A DNA stretch of 38,573 bases from Candidatus Alistipes equi. GTDB lineage: Bacteria > Bacteroidota > Bacteroidia > Bacteroidales > Rikenellaceae. Both the position numbers and the translations under genes were made by a program. The number at the start of each line of letters is the position of its first letter. Within the stretch, counting starts at the first letter, position 1. The notes under the pieces were generated by a model. The model was not told the origin of the DNA and searched no databases. It saw nothing but the letters and a program-made list of their open reading frames with translations. The stretch spans positions 1 through 38,573 of the forward strand of contig JAGHTK010000136.1 in assembly GCA_018065435.1 (NCBI GenBank), read 5' to 3'. Below are positions 1 through 9,161 of this stretch, in pieces.

Positions 1-2
1 TT

Positions 3-152
3 GTTGCCAAACGTCAAAAGCATAATGGAATGAGTTGGTCAAAAACTGGCAGTGGTTCCCTTGCCATAATATCGGCGATGCAAAGGAACGGAATGCTTGA
101 AACTTGGCTAAAAGAGGGATCTCTTGAAAGCTTTTTCAAGAAATCCGCATAA
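3..152 (+). pseudogene. C-terminal end of a transposase, ISLre2/UPF0236-like (5' part lies outside the window)
   Basis: Open frame from the window edge: VAKRQKHNGMSWSKTGSGSLAIISAMQRNGMLETWLKEGSLESFFKKSA*. The GMSWSKxGxxxLA pattern resembles the C-terminus of ISLre2-type transposases. May be the end of an intact element rather than a fragment. Confidence 0.45.
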
Positions 153-190
153 TTTCCTCAAAATTCCAACCGTACAGGTGGAAATTTTTT

Positions 191-228
191 AAGGAAGAAG
201 GAGGTTGCATCAGACCTCCTCCTTCTTT
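191..228 (+). terminator. Rho-independent-terminator-like hairpin
   Basis: aaggaagaaggaggt-tgcatcag-acctcctccttcttt; about 14 of 15 positions pair counting one G-T wobble. Confidence 0.6.
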
Positions 229-437
229 CATAACACCTATATCAATACAAGCTTGTCAAACTAGTCTACATGAGCGACTATGTTGTAGCGTATGCCCACA
301 GGGTGGATCCTCATATTCTGGGATAGGAGTTCTCAATACTACCTGCTACAATGCCTCATTGGGGCATAAAATCCCATTATTGCGAAAATAGGTGACGCTA
401 TCAAATCTTTAAGCAGCCCCAAGGCGGAGCCTCATAC

Positions 438-1532
438 TCAGTATCGCCTATTTTTCTTTTGCAAGGATATGTCCTTGAGTAGGTTTATGGAAAGCGAAAC
501 AACCTGATTTGTTCCAAAGCCTGTGCCATCGTGACGGAAGGAAATGTAAGCTTTGACATGCATTACATCTGAAATGAATTTCCTTTCATATCCAATCTTC
601 GTAGCAGAATAGAAATTTTTGTTGGTTCCGAAGAACGAATCTCCTGAATACAATTCGCAGCCGTATCCGTTAGGAAAATCTTCACTGCGGTATGTGCGGT
701 AGTATGGCTGAAGATTCTCTCCAAAGTACAGGTCTTCTGAAAGGAATATGCCGATTTTGGACATGCGGAACTTGAGAAGTCCTCCCTTTGGCGTGCGGTA
801 TTTCGCATCATTGTCCCTATCGCGCTGTGCAGTCTGTAGGTAGTGTAACTGAATGTCAAAATCAGCCCACGCTTTGAACTGAGTTCCTATATAAGGCTCG
901 ATGAGTAGATTGTCATTCACACAGTGCTGAATTAGTTTACTGCCAGCAAAATGGAACATCATAAACTGGTATCCTCCAAAGAAGTGCTTGTTTTCCTTGT
1001 TGAAGTAATACTTTCCATAGGATAGGATGCGGAACTTTTCACGTGACTGCTCGGAAAACATTCCGCACCAGTCAACGGATATTTCAAAATCACCACGAGC
1101 GCCTCTGTACTGTGCGAGCAATCCCTGGATGCGGTTGTCATGGAATTTCATGGAATCACTCATAATCGCTTCAGAATAGTCTCCAACAAGTTTTTTTCTA
1201 GAGAATATACCAAATGCGGTTGTTACCTTTTCGTTTTTGAATTGGTAATAGACTTGAGGAAGTACTCTTTCAAAAGTGGTTGTACGATTTCCGAAGTTAG
1301 CCCTTAGATCGACACCAAGCATTAAAGAGTGGTTTTTGTTCCAACCCACACCAACGTAAGGCGTTAGGCGGGAACCGAAGATTGTTTGAGATTCGCCGAA
1401 ACGCATGTCTACATACTCTCTGTTGTCGAAGTATACATCGAACTCGGCGCCGAGAATTGCTCTCCAGTCACTCTGTGCAGATACCGTAATACACAGAACG
1501 CTAAAAAGGAGCATTAAGTATAATTTTTTCAT
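438..1532 (-). CDS. Secreted/outer-membrane beta-barrel-like protein of unknown function (DUF2490-like)
   Basis: 364 aa, signal peptide MKKLYLMLLFSVLCITVSAQ, alternating aromatic beta-strand pattern. Confidence 0.7.
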   Translation of the reverse strand: MKKLYLMLLFSVLCITVSAQSDWRAILGAEFDVYFDNREYVDMRFGESQTIFGSRLTPYVGVGWNKNHSLMLGVDLRANFGNRTTTFERVLPQVYYQFKNEKVTTAFGIFSRKKLVGDYSEAIMSDSMKFHDNRIQGLLAQYRGARGDFEISVDWCGMFSEQSREKFRILSYGKYYFNKENKHFFGGYQFMMFHFAGSKLIQHCVNDNLLIEPYIGTQFKAWADFDIQLHYLQTAQRDRDNDAKYRTPKGGLLKFRMSKIGIFLSEDLYFGENLQPYYRTYRSEDFPNGYGCELYSGDSFFGTNKNFYSATKIGYERKFISDVMHVKAYISFRHDGTGFGTNQVVSLSINLLKDISLQKKNRRY

Positions 1533-1622
1533 TGCAAAGATTAATTGATATAATATCGCCTCAAAAGTAGTTCATTTTCTAAAAATATTTTAAATTTGTT
1601 GTATGTAAATAGCATTGAAACA

Positions 1623-2342
1623 ATGAAAAGATTAGTAATTATCCCTACATACAATGAAATCGCTAACATTTCAGCGATGATTGACAAAGTTTTCTCTCTT
1701 GGTGATGAACTGGATTTGTTGATAATTGACGATGCTTCACCAGACGGCACACGTGATGTCGTGCGTGAAAAGATGCCTCAGTATGAAAATCGTCTTTTTA
1801 TGTTGGAGCGCTCCGGTAAACTTGGATTGGGAACTGCATATTTGACTGGATTTAAGTGGGCATTGGAACATGGCTATGACTATGTCTGTGAGATGGACTG
1901 TGACTTTTCACACAATCCGGATGATTTGACAAGACTTTTTGAGAAGGCCGAAGAGGGTAGTGATGTGGTTGTAGGCTCGAGATATGTTACAGGAGTGAAT
2001 GTCGTAAATTGGCCTATGTCACGTCTTCTGATGTCTTATTTTGCATCTGTCTATGTCCGAATGGTGACGCGCATGCCTGTGCGCGATGCAACGGCCGGAT
2101 TCGTTTGCTACTCCAGACATGCCTTGGAAACGATAGATTTGGACAAAGTCCATATGAAAGGATATGGTTTTCAAGTGGAAATGAAATACACAGCATGGAA
2201 ATTGGGACTTAAAGTTTCGGAAGTCTCCATTATATTTACAGAACGTCGTCTTGGTTGTTCGAAAATGAGTGGCGGCATATTCAAGGAGGCGTTCTTTGGC
2301 GTGATGGCGCTGCCTTTCCGTTGTATTCGTCGTGCGAAGTAA
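1623..2342 (+). CDS. Polyprenol monophosphomannose synthase-like GT2 glycosyltransferase
   Basis: MKRLVIIPTYNEIANI..LLIIDDASPDGT..EMDCDFSHNP..SRYVTG. ATG at 1623 is preferred over the alternative start at 1596. Confidence 0.88.
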   Translation: MKRLVIIPTYNEIANISAMIDKVFSLGDELDLLIIDDASPDGTRDVVREKMPQYENRLFMLERSGKLGLGTAYLTGFKWALEHGYDYVCEMDCDFSHNPDDLTRLFEKAEEGSDVVVGSRYVTGVNVVNWPMSRLLMSYFASVYVRMVTRMPVRDATAGFVCYSRHALETIDLDKVHMKGYGFQVEMKYTAWKLGLKVSEVSIIFTERRLGCSKMSGGIFKEAFFGVMALPFRCIRRAK

Positions 2343-2381
2343 GAAAAGAGCCTCTTAACACTGTGTAGGCTCAATAAAGAC

Positions 2382-2768
2382 TCAGAATGTGAAAAAATAA
2401 TTCATCGCAAAGTTCCATAGTGTTACAATAAACGTGGCTCCAAGTTTTGTAAGGTAGAAATTGAATTTGCGACGTCCGTGAAATAGGTATATAACTAGAT
2501 TGTTCAGCACAAGTCCCGCTATGGAAATTAGAATAAATCTAGTATATTCAGACATTACCTCTGGATTAGAACTCGAAAAGGTCCAAATGCGATTGAGAAT
2601 ATAGTTCGAAGATGCAGCTAGAATGAATCCTAGTGAATTAGAAATGTACTTGTTGAATCTGAACCATTCCTTGCACACGAGTGTCGTACCGAAATCGACA
2701 ATCATTCCGGAAAATCCCACGATGCAGAATTTTACAAATTTGAGAATTAGAATTTTGTCTAGTAACAT
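2382..2768 (-). CDS. GtrA family membrane protein
   Basis: 128 aa: FVKFCIVGFSGMIVDFGTTLV..LGFILAASSNYILNRIWTF, a typical GtrA pattern with four TM segments. Confidence 0.88.
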   Translation of the reverse strand: MLLDKILILKFVKFCIVGFSGMIVDFGTTLVCKEWFRFNKYISNSLGFILAASSNYILNRIWTFSSSNPEVMSEYTRFILISIAGLVLNNLVIYLFHGRRKFNFYLTKLGATFIVTLWNFAMNYFFTF

Positions 2769-2773
2769 CGTCT

Positions 2774-4492
2774 TCAGTCTTTATATCGAACTTTATATTT
2801 TCTACCACCGTACCATGCTCTTAGGTCTTGTCTGTTTATGACAAATCCCATATCGTACTTTCCCTCTTTCATCTCAGGCATGGTAAAGTTATAATTGCCC
2901 AAGAAATGTTCGTTTGATTTTAGAACAAGAGAGTCCGTCAGGGAGAACGTGTTAAATGGATGCTTGATCTTTCCTATGACAAGTTCAAGTTTGGTTTTGT
3001 GTCCATCAATCAAAACGTCGTATGGATAAGGATTGTAGATGTCAAGAGTAAAGTTGAGCTTATCACCTTTCTTAAGTGTTTTAGAAAATGAATCGAAATG
3101 AGCATCGATTTTAATCTCGTGCACAGGACGATAGCAATTCTCATAGATGAAAAACATATCACTACCGGAGGGCGCTTTTGCACATATTAGAGGCTTGTCG
3201 ACAGCCGTGCGAGTTGGGTAGACCTGAAGCATTACAGGTTTTCCGATGAATTCTCTGTCATTTTCAGATATGTTCCATTGTGAGGCTCGTAATTCTATAT
3301 CTGCTTGAGAATAGCACTTTTCGCCAGTGTAGAGCAGATACTTTGCTGCCATAGTGTACCTTGAATCAAAGATTACCGGACGACCATTTGCCTTAGACTG
3401 AATATCCTTCATCAGTGTGCGGTTGTTGAATATCTCTGCATATATTCCAAGAGGATTAAATATCATTTCAATACGAACTACAACGAGAAGCAAGAGAGTT
3501 AAAAGTGATGCTTTGTATAGATAGCGACGACTTCTTTGATGTTCTCTTAGATAGCTGAACAGAATCCAGATAAGTCCAAATGATGCAGCGATAACCCATT
3601 GCGGTTGAACATATCCTCGACAGGAGGATGCCGTAAAGAAGATGATAAATGCTATGGGCATAAACTTCAGGGCACGTTCAAGCGGTGATATGGCCTTTAC
3701 ATACCTATAGGATTTAACCCAAAGAGGTAAGTAAAGAGGTGAAAATACAACTAAAACGTTGATAATGAATTCAATGAGATATTCCATTTTGAACTCTCCG
3801 TTTCGTCCACTTGCATGATACAAAATAGAGACCCATCCATTGTCGTTCTGCCATTTTAGATGTGGAAATATTACAAGAAGAGCAATCACTGCGGCTGGTA
3901 CAAGCCGAAGAATGTTCTTGGGCCTTTGTACAAAGAATGGTATGGATGCCATCAGTGTGAATAGTAGCACAAAGGCTCCATGATACTTCGAGAGTGCCAT
4001 CAATCCTACGGAAAATCCCAGTGCGATAGCCGAATGACGTTTTTCTTCGGTAAAAATTTTCCAAGTGTATAGAAATAGTGCTACGCTTGCCATAAGCGGT
4101 CCGTCAGGAACGGCAATGAAACCATACAACTGAATAATCAGTAACGAAGATACGATTCCTAGATATAACCATGCATCCTCTTTTTGGGCTTGTTGAGGTT
4201 TTATGGTCTTCCAAAATAGATATAGATACAATGGCTGTAGAAGTGTAAAAAAGAATCTTACGCCAAGTTCTGTTGTGGAAAATATCTTTTCTCCAAGCCA
4301 TACAAGCAAGGCAACTATTGGAGGATGATCAAAGTATCCCCATGCAAGATTTCTGGCGTAGAGATGATAATACGCTTCGTCATTGGATAACTCCGTAAAA
4401 GCAGCCTGCAAAATGTTTACAACACACCATACTGTAAGCCATAGGGCTACCCTCTGATCTTGACTAAATTCTTTTTTGAAACATTTGAACAT
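2774..4492 (-). CDS. ArnT/PMT-like glycosyltransferase family 39 membrane protein
   Basis: NDEAYYHLYARNLAWGYFDHPPIVALLVWLGEKIF is the GT39/PMT_2 signature; multiple TM segments. The track ORF starts at TTG 4576; MFKCFKKEF at 4492 is the more plausible start. Confidence 0.85.
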   Translation of the reverse strand: MFKCFKKEFSQDQRVALWLTVWCVVNILQAAFTELSNDEAYYHLYARNLAWGYFDHPPIVALLVWLGEKIFSTTELGVRFFFTLLQPLYLYLFWKTIKPQQAQKEDAWLYLGIVSSLLIIQLYGFIAVPDGPLMASVALFLYTWKIFTEEKRHSAIALGFSVGLMALSKYHGAFVLLFTLMASIPFFVQRPKNILRLVPAAVIALLVIFPHLKWQNDNGWVSILYHASGRNGEFKMEYLIEFIINVLVVFSPLYLPLWVKSYRYVKAISPLERALKFMPIAFIIFFTASSCRGYVQPQWVIAASFGLIWILFSYLREHQRSRRYLYKASLLTLLLLVVVRIEMIFNPLGIYAEIFNNRTLMKDIQSKANGRPVIFDSRYTMAAKYLLYTGEKCYSQADIELRASQWNISENDREFIGKPVMLQVYPTRTAVDKPLICAKAPSGSDMFFIYENCYRPVHEIKIDAHFDSFSKTLKKGDKLNFTLDIYNPYPYDVLIDGHKTKLELVIGKIKHPFNTFSLTDSLVLKSNEHFLGNYNFTMPEMKEGKYDMGFVINRQDLRAWYGGRKYKVRYKD

Positions 4493-4711
4493 ATTTCGAT
4501 GTTGCCTAAACATTCTTCTCAGGCGAAAGCTCCCTGTAGCTATTTGGGGACTTAGGCTAAAATGCTTCGCTACCAAGGAATATTTCCATATTTTTTTGTA
4601 AGCGAAACTTGAGTAAGAATCGTGTTTGTATGACTTTGTAAAGGTAATTCCTTATTTTGAATGTATCAAAAAGATTGAGAGTAAATTTATTTTTTGCATT
4701 GACTATAGTGA

Positions 4712-4742
4712 TTGTTAAGCTTGTCTCTTTTTTTTAACTTTG
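4712..4742 (+). promoter_or_regulatory. Bacteroidetes-type promoter for the kinase/AAA operon
   Basis: TTG (4712-4714), 20 nt spacer, TAACTTTG (4735-4742), matching TTG/TTTG-N19-21-TAnnTTTG, 26 nt upstream of ATG 4769. Confidence 0.55.
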
Positions 4743-4768
4743 CATAAAGTTGTCTAATAGCAGATTCC

Positions 4769-6343
4769 ATGACATTGAAGAAAAATTATCTATTTTTTTC
4801 TGGAATGGTGTTTTTCATCATTTTCCTTCTTTACATTCTACATGTGATTATTCCTTTGCCAACGAAATCTCTTTCCCAGAAAATTACGGCAATTTCTAGC
4901 GATACACTTTCCATGGAAGGCATCGCAAAGCCGGTTATTATCAAAAAAGGGGAAACTGTAACACTTTTGGCCGTAAGGGATGAGAGTATTTATCGACCGA
5001 TGCAATTCTGGGTTGAAACCTCTAATGGTAACCGCGGATATGTCAACCAGTTTGCATTTGACCATAAGGCGATTGTATTGAAATCTCAGGAAGGGAAAAA
5101 TGCATGCGAAGAAAAAGATACCATTACTTTGATGGGATGCAGAGTTGACAAGGTTGGATTTTGGACATATACAGCTAAAAAGAAGGATGGTACTAAAATA
5201 GAAATTAAATCTGATGACATTTGCACCTGTTTAGCATTCGAATATTTTTTAGATTACGAGCTTAGCGATAGCCGAGGCACGCTGCTTTCAAAAAGAAGGT
5301 TTGAATCGCGCTACATCGGACACACTTTCCAAGAAAATGAACGTCGTGCGCGACAGGCGGAGGTTGTTGTGAATCAAGCTGGTCGTCTGCGTGCATATGA
5401 AAGGGTAGTGCTTGTTGCAAAGGATGGTGCGCTATATCGTCCTGTTATAACCTACGATGAAAATTCTATAGCATCTTCGTACGAACTTCGCAAGGTAAGA
5501 AGAACTAGAAATGCCTGGCTTATTAGTTACGTACATCCTGTAATAGAATTTTTACTAGATGTCCCGACGCTTGCGAATCAGTTCAACTCTACGATGTTTG
5601 AAATTGTTTCGCCTTATGGGCATTCTACTGTAGGATACTGGATTCTTTTCGTCTTTTACATCATCGCACTGCTTTTGTATGGGGCTGTATGGTATGTTGT
5701 AACCCCACTGATGTTGCCAACCCTCTTTTTGGTGCTGCTTAGATGGCCTTCTATCTTGCGGGAGATGAGTGATGCGACTGTATGGATGGTGGCGAAGTAT
5801 ATGGCCATTCTTTGTTACATTATATGGGCCATTGTTATGTTGCCATTTATGCCTTGGTGGCTTCTTCCTCTTTTCTATTTCCCACTTAGATGGTTTGATA
5901 ATATGGAGGACGTTTATATGTACGGAGCGGTGCCTCATGGCAGATGCCAAAACTCAGACTGCCGCGTCATGTGGAAAAACAAGTTCGACCGCAGAGTATT
6001 CCTCAGAGAATATGACACACGTGAAAATAACAGCTATTACACAGGCACTCATGTGACAAGTAAACAAAAGTACCAGACCTGGAAGGAGGATGTGACTACG
6101 AAAACATATGCGGACGGACACAAGACTGTTGATACGTACAAACATGATGTACAGAATCATACTATAACATCAGGCTATAGAAGTTATGATGATTATGATG
6201 AGCTTGTGCACTATAAGGAGTACCAAATGATTTACAAATGTCCTGTGTGCGGCTATGAAGAATATTATATAGACAAGGAAAGAAATGTTATAGATCGCCA
6301 CCTGAAAGGCACACACAATAATTCCTTTACACGTACTACATAA
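4769..6343 (+). CDS. Polytopic membrane protein with extracytoplasmic SH3-like region and C-terminal zinc-finger-like motif
   Basis: N-terminal TM; KPVIIKKGETVTLL..GNRGYVNQFAF looks SH3-like; TM cluster around aa 290-375; C-terminal CQNSDC and CPVCGYEEYY..HLKGTH. Confidence 0.7.
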   Translation: MTLKKNYLFFSGMVFFIIFLLYILHVIIPLPTKSLSQKITAISSDTLSMEGIAKPVIIKKGETVTLLAVRDESIYRPMQFWVETSNGNRGYVNQFAFDHKAIVLKSQEGKNACEEKDTITLMGCRVDKVGFWTYTAKKKDGTKIEIKSDDICTCLAFEYFLDYELSDSRGTLLSKRRFESRYIGHTFQENERRARQAEVVVNQAGRLRAYERVVLVAKDGALYRPVITYDENSIASSYELRKVRRTRNAWLISYVHPVIEFLLDVPTLANQFNSTMFEIVSPYGHSTVGYWILFVFYIIALLLYGAVWYVVTPLMLPTLFLVLLRWPSILREMSDATVWMVAKYMAILCYIIWAIVMLPFMPWWLLPLFYFPLRWFDNMEDVYMYGAVPHGRCQNSDCRVMWKNKFDRRVFLREYDTRENNSYYTGTHVTSKQKYQTWKEDVTTKTYADGHKTVDTYKHDVQNHTITSGYRSYDDYDELVHYKEYQMIYKCPVCGYEEYYIDKERNVIDRHLKGTHNNSFTRTT

Positions 6344-6354
6344 ATTGGGCAAAA

Positions 6355-7059
6355 ATGGAAACGAAGTCAGCTTATAATGTCCAGACACGGACTGCCTCCG
6401 TTAAAAATCCTGCGATGAATGTGGATTCAGGGGAAAAATGTCCCGCCTGCGGTGGAACGATATCCTCTATGGATGAGTTTTGCCTTTCGTGCGGACATCG
6501 TCTTGTCGGATGGTGTACTTTCTGTGGTGCAAAACTTCTGCCTGAAGAAAAGTCATGTCCTGAGTGTGGAGTCTCTGTTGAGGGAATTCGATGCCCCGAG
6601 TGCGGCACACTTAACCAACGCGCATTTTGTCGCAAGTGCAATTCGCCTCTTACAAAAGCGGCCGTTCGGGTTCAGGAAAAAGCGCGACAGGATCCAAAGT
6701 TCCAGCAAGCCCAGCAACTTTGTCTTGAGGCGTCCAAAATGGAAGAGTCTATTTTGGATGGCACAGCAACCCAAGAGGAAATTACAGAGTATAAACACTG
6801 TGTAAAAACTATAAATGAGCTTCTTGGCGAATTGCTGCCTCCACAAGGCAGTACTCCTCAGCAACAACGCAACTATTTTTCAGCGCGCAAGATTGCTGTG
6901 ATACATAAGCATATCTCTTATGAACGAACAGGTTGGATATGTAACTGGTGCGGTTGCAGACACACAACTCCTGCTGAGTGCTCAAGACCGGATTTGGGTG
7001 GCCAGTGGCTTTACTCAGAAGTTGAGACTCAATCAAAAACTTACGAATACGAGCAATGA
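6355..7059 (+). CDS. Multi-zinc-ribbon protein
   Basis: CPACG..CLSCG, CTFCG..CPECG, CPECG..CRKC, and a C-terminal CNWCG. Ends with an ATGA overlap with the next gene. Confidence 0.75.
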   Translation: METKSAYNVQTRTASVKNPAMNVDSGEKCPACGGTISSMDEFCLSCGHRLVGWCTFCGAKLLPEEKSCPECGVSVEGIRCPECGTLNQRAFCRKCNSPLTKAAVRVQEKARQDPKFQQAQQLCLEASKMEESILDGTATQEEITEYKHCVKTINELLGELLPPQGSTPQQQRNYFSARKIAVIHKHISYERTGWICNWCGCRHTTPAECSRPDLGGQWLYSEVETQSKTYEYEQ

Positions 7060-9161
7060 ATGATGGTACAGTAGTGGCACCGCAAGGTACGGCCCTTGCT
7101 TTAGAGGAATCTATCACCTCACCGCAAGGTACGGCTCTTGCCTTAGAGGAAACCGTCGCTTCGCCTCAGGGTACAGCCCTCGTTTCAGGCGTGTCATTAG
7201 ATGATACCTCCAATCGTTCGTCTGAAAAGTTGATTAATAGTGCAGATTTTCAAGGAAAACTTATAGGTTCTGGTACGGAAGCTGAAATTTTTCTTGTTAC
7301 TTACAATGGTCAACCGACCGTGATGAAACTCTTCAAGAAAGGCTTTTCGCCTAACAAAAAAGTTCTTCCTTATCTAAGAAGGATTAAAAAGTCAGCATCG
7401 GTCGTTAAGGTCCTTCAGACGGGCATAAGAGATGGTCGAGAGTATGAACTAATGCCTTATTTTAAGAATGGTTCGGTAGCTAACTTTGACCTTCGTGGTA
7501 ATGCGGATGCGATTCTTGGCATTGTCCTTCAGATGGCAATAACACTTGATTCGATTCATGCGGCTGGAATTGTACATAAAGACGTTAAGCCTGCTAACAT
7601 TTTGATAGAGGATAGCAATCTGTGGACGTGCTATTTATGCGATTTTGGAATAGCCGATTTATTAAATGGAGGGCGTGCCGTTACAAAGCAGTCGCGTACT
7701 CCAATTTATGCTGCTCCCGAGATATACGATCCGAAGAAGGCTGTCGCACGCATTGATGGTCAGGATATGTTTGAAATTACGCCTGCGGCTGATTTCTATG
7801 CCCTTGGAATGACGGCACTAAGTTTATGGCTTGGTGAAAATGAAATCCGTGATATGGAGCAGGAAATGGCCTTTCTTAAACTCTCGGGTAAACTTAAGGC
7901 TCCTAGTGATATGCCTTCGCCATTGAAGGAAATCGTAAACGGACTTCTTGAGCGTTATCCTTCAAGGCGCTTTCGACTTAAAAACATTGAAAAACTCTTC
8001 GGGGATGAAACTTCGGGACCATTCATTATGCGTCTTTACCTAAATCCCCTTTGTGATATTTCCCTTAATGGTAATCCCACTTCCCCGGACTATCTTGGTT
8101 CTTCACAGAAAATGGGGCATTTCATAAACGAAATCTACAAAAATTACGTTTTGGATAACTATCCCCTGCCTTTGGAAGATGTAGATTTATGCTCTTGCAT
8201 TCTTATAAGTTTTCAAGAGTATGAGAATTCCTATATGGAACGCTTTTTTCAGGGCAAATGTGGACACTACGATAATCTGGACAGATGGATGCGTTATTGT
8301 ACAGACTGGACAACGCAGGATAATGAAAGAAAGGCAGGCCCCAAGGACGATGAGACACGCTTTGAAATTTCCATAATGAAGACCATTGCAGGATTTGGGC
8401 ATGTGCCGGAATATACCTTTGAGGATACAGGTGAAACCATACGCTCCATAAAGGAACTTGACGAGGTTCGAGCCAATCGAAAAGCAGCCCTAGAAAAAGG
8501 CTTGAAGGGGTGGCTTGCAGTTCAATATCACGAAAATCCATCTGCAGATCTTTCGAAAAAGTATACTTATGAGCATCTTCTAAAGGATTATCTGGAAAAG
8601 ATAGGCGAGATTGATTCTGAGGATGTAGAATACGAACTTTTTAGCACCGCATCACAGGCCGTTGTTGAACTATACGAAAGCCAGGTGCAGGCCATAAAAA
8701 AGTTAAGACGTTGCACTATGATTCAAACCCTGCTTGGTATCATATTTATCATTCTGCCTCTTTTGATAGTTCTTCTTGCAGCGGGTACAATGCTTAAAAT
8801 TCTTGCCGGAATCATCCTTGTAATGTCATTTTTGAAGGTCTTCTTTTACAGGAATTCCAATTCGGTAAAACTTTCATCTTTGAAGGTGGCGGATGAGGAA
8901 CAGTCCTTGGTGGAACCTCTCTACTTCGCATTTTCGAATGAGGATAATTTTGATTCATCGTTGAATGAACAACTCTCCGAGGATGACATTATTTCATGGA
9001 CACGCTTCGTTCAGCGAAGACGTAGTCGTTTATTGCTCTACATTCTGATTACATTCTTCTTTTTCATTGTCGCAGCATATGTCGATACTGAAAATGATGA
9101 TTCGGCACGTAGTAAGGTAAAAACAGAAAAACAGATAGAAAAGAATGGGAAAGTGCATTAG
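7056..9161 (+). CDS. Membrane-anchored Ser/Thr protein kinase (Hanks type)
   Basis: GSGTEAEIFLVTYNGQPTVMKLF, IVHKDVKPANILI, LCDFGIADLL, APEIYDP; two C-terminal hydrophobic segments; N-terminal 14-aa repeats. Confidence 0.9.
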   Translation: MNDGTVVAPQGTALALEESITSPQGTALALEETVASPQGTALVSGVSLDDTSNRSSEKLINSADFQGKLIGSGTEAEIFLVTYNGQPTVMKLFKKGFSPNKKVLPYLRRIKKSASVVKVLQTGIRDGREYELMPYFKNGSVANFDLRGNADAILGIVLQMAITLDSIHAAGIVHKDVKPANILIEDSNLWTCYLCDFGIADLLNGGRAVTKQSRTPIYAAPEIYDPKKAVARIDGQDMFEITPAADFYALGMTALSLWLGENEIRDMEQEMAFLKLSGKLKAPSDMPSPLKEIVNGLLERYPSRRFRLKNIEKLFGDETSGPFIMRLYLNPLCDISLNGNPTSPDYLGSSQKMGHFINEIYKNYVLDNYPLPLEDVDLCSCILISFQEYENSYMERFFQGKCGHYDNLDRWMRYCTDWTTQDNERKAGPKDDETRFEISIMKTIAGFGHVPEYTFEDTGETIRSIKELDEVRANRKAALEKGLKGWLAVQYHENPSADLSKKYTYEHLLKDYLEKIGEIDSEDVEYELFSTASQAVVELYESQVQAIKKLRRCTMIQTLLGIIFIILPLLIVLLAAGTMLKILAGIILVMSFLKVFFYRNSNSVKLSSLKVADEEQSLVEPLYFAFSNEDNFDSSLNEQLSEDDIISWTRFVQRRRSRLLLYILITFFFFIVAAYVDTENDDSARSKVKTEKQIEKNGKVH
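7080..7205 (+). repeat. In-frame 42-bp tandem repeat x3 at the kinase N-terminus
   Basis: PQGTALALEESITS / PQGTALALEETVAS / PQGTALVSGVSLDD. Confidence 0.85.
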
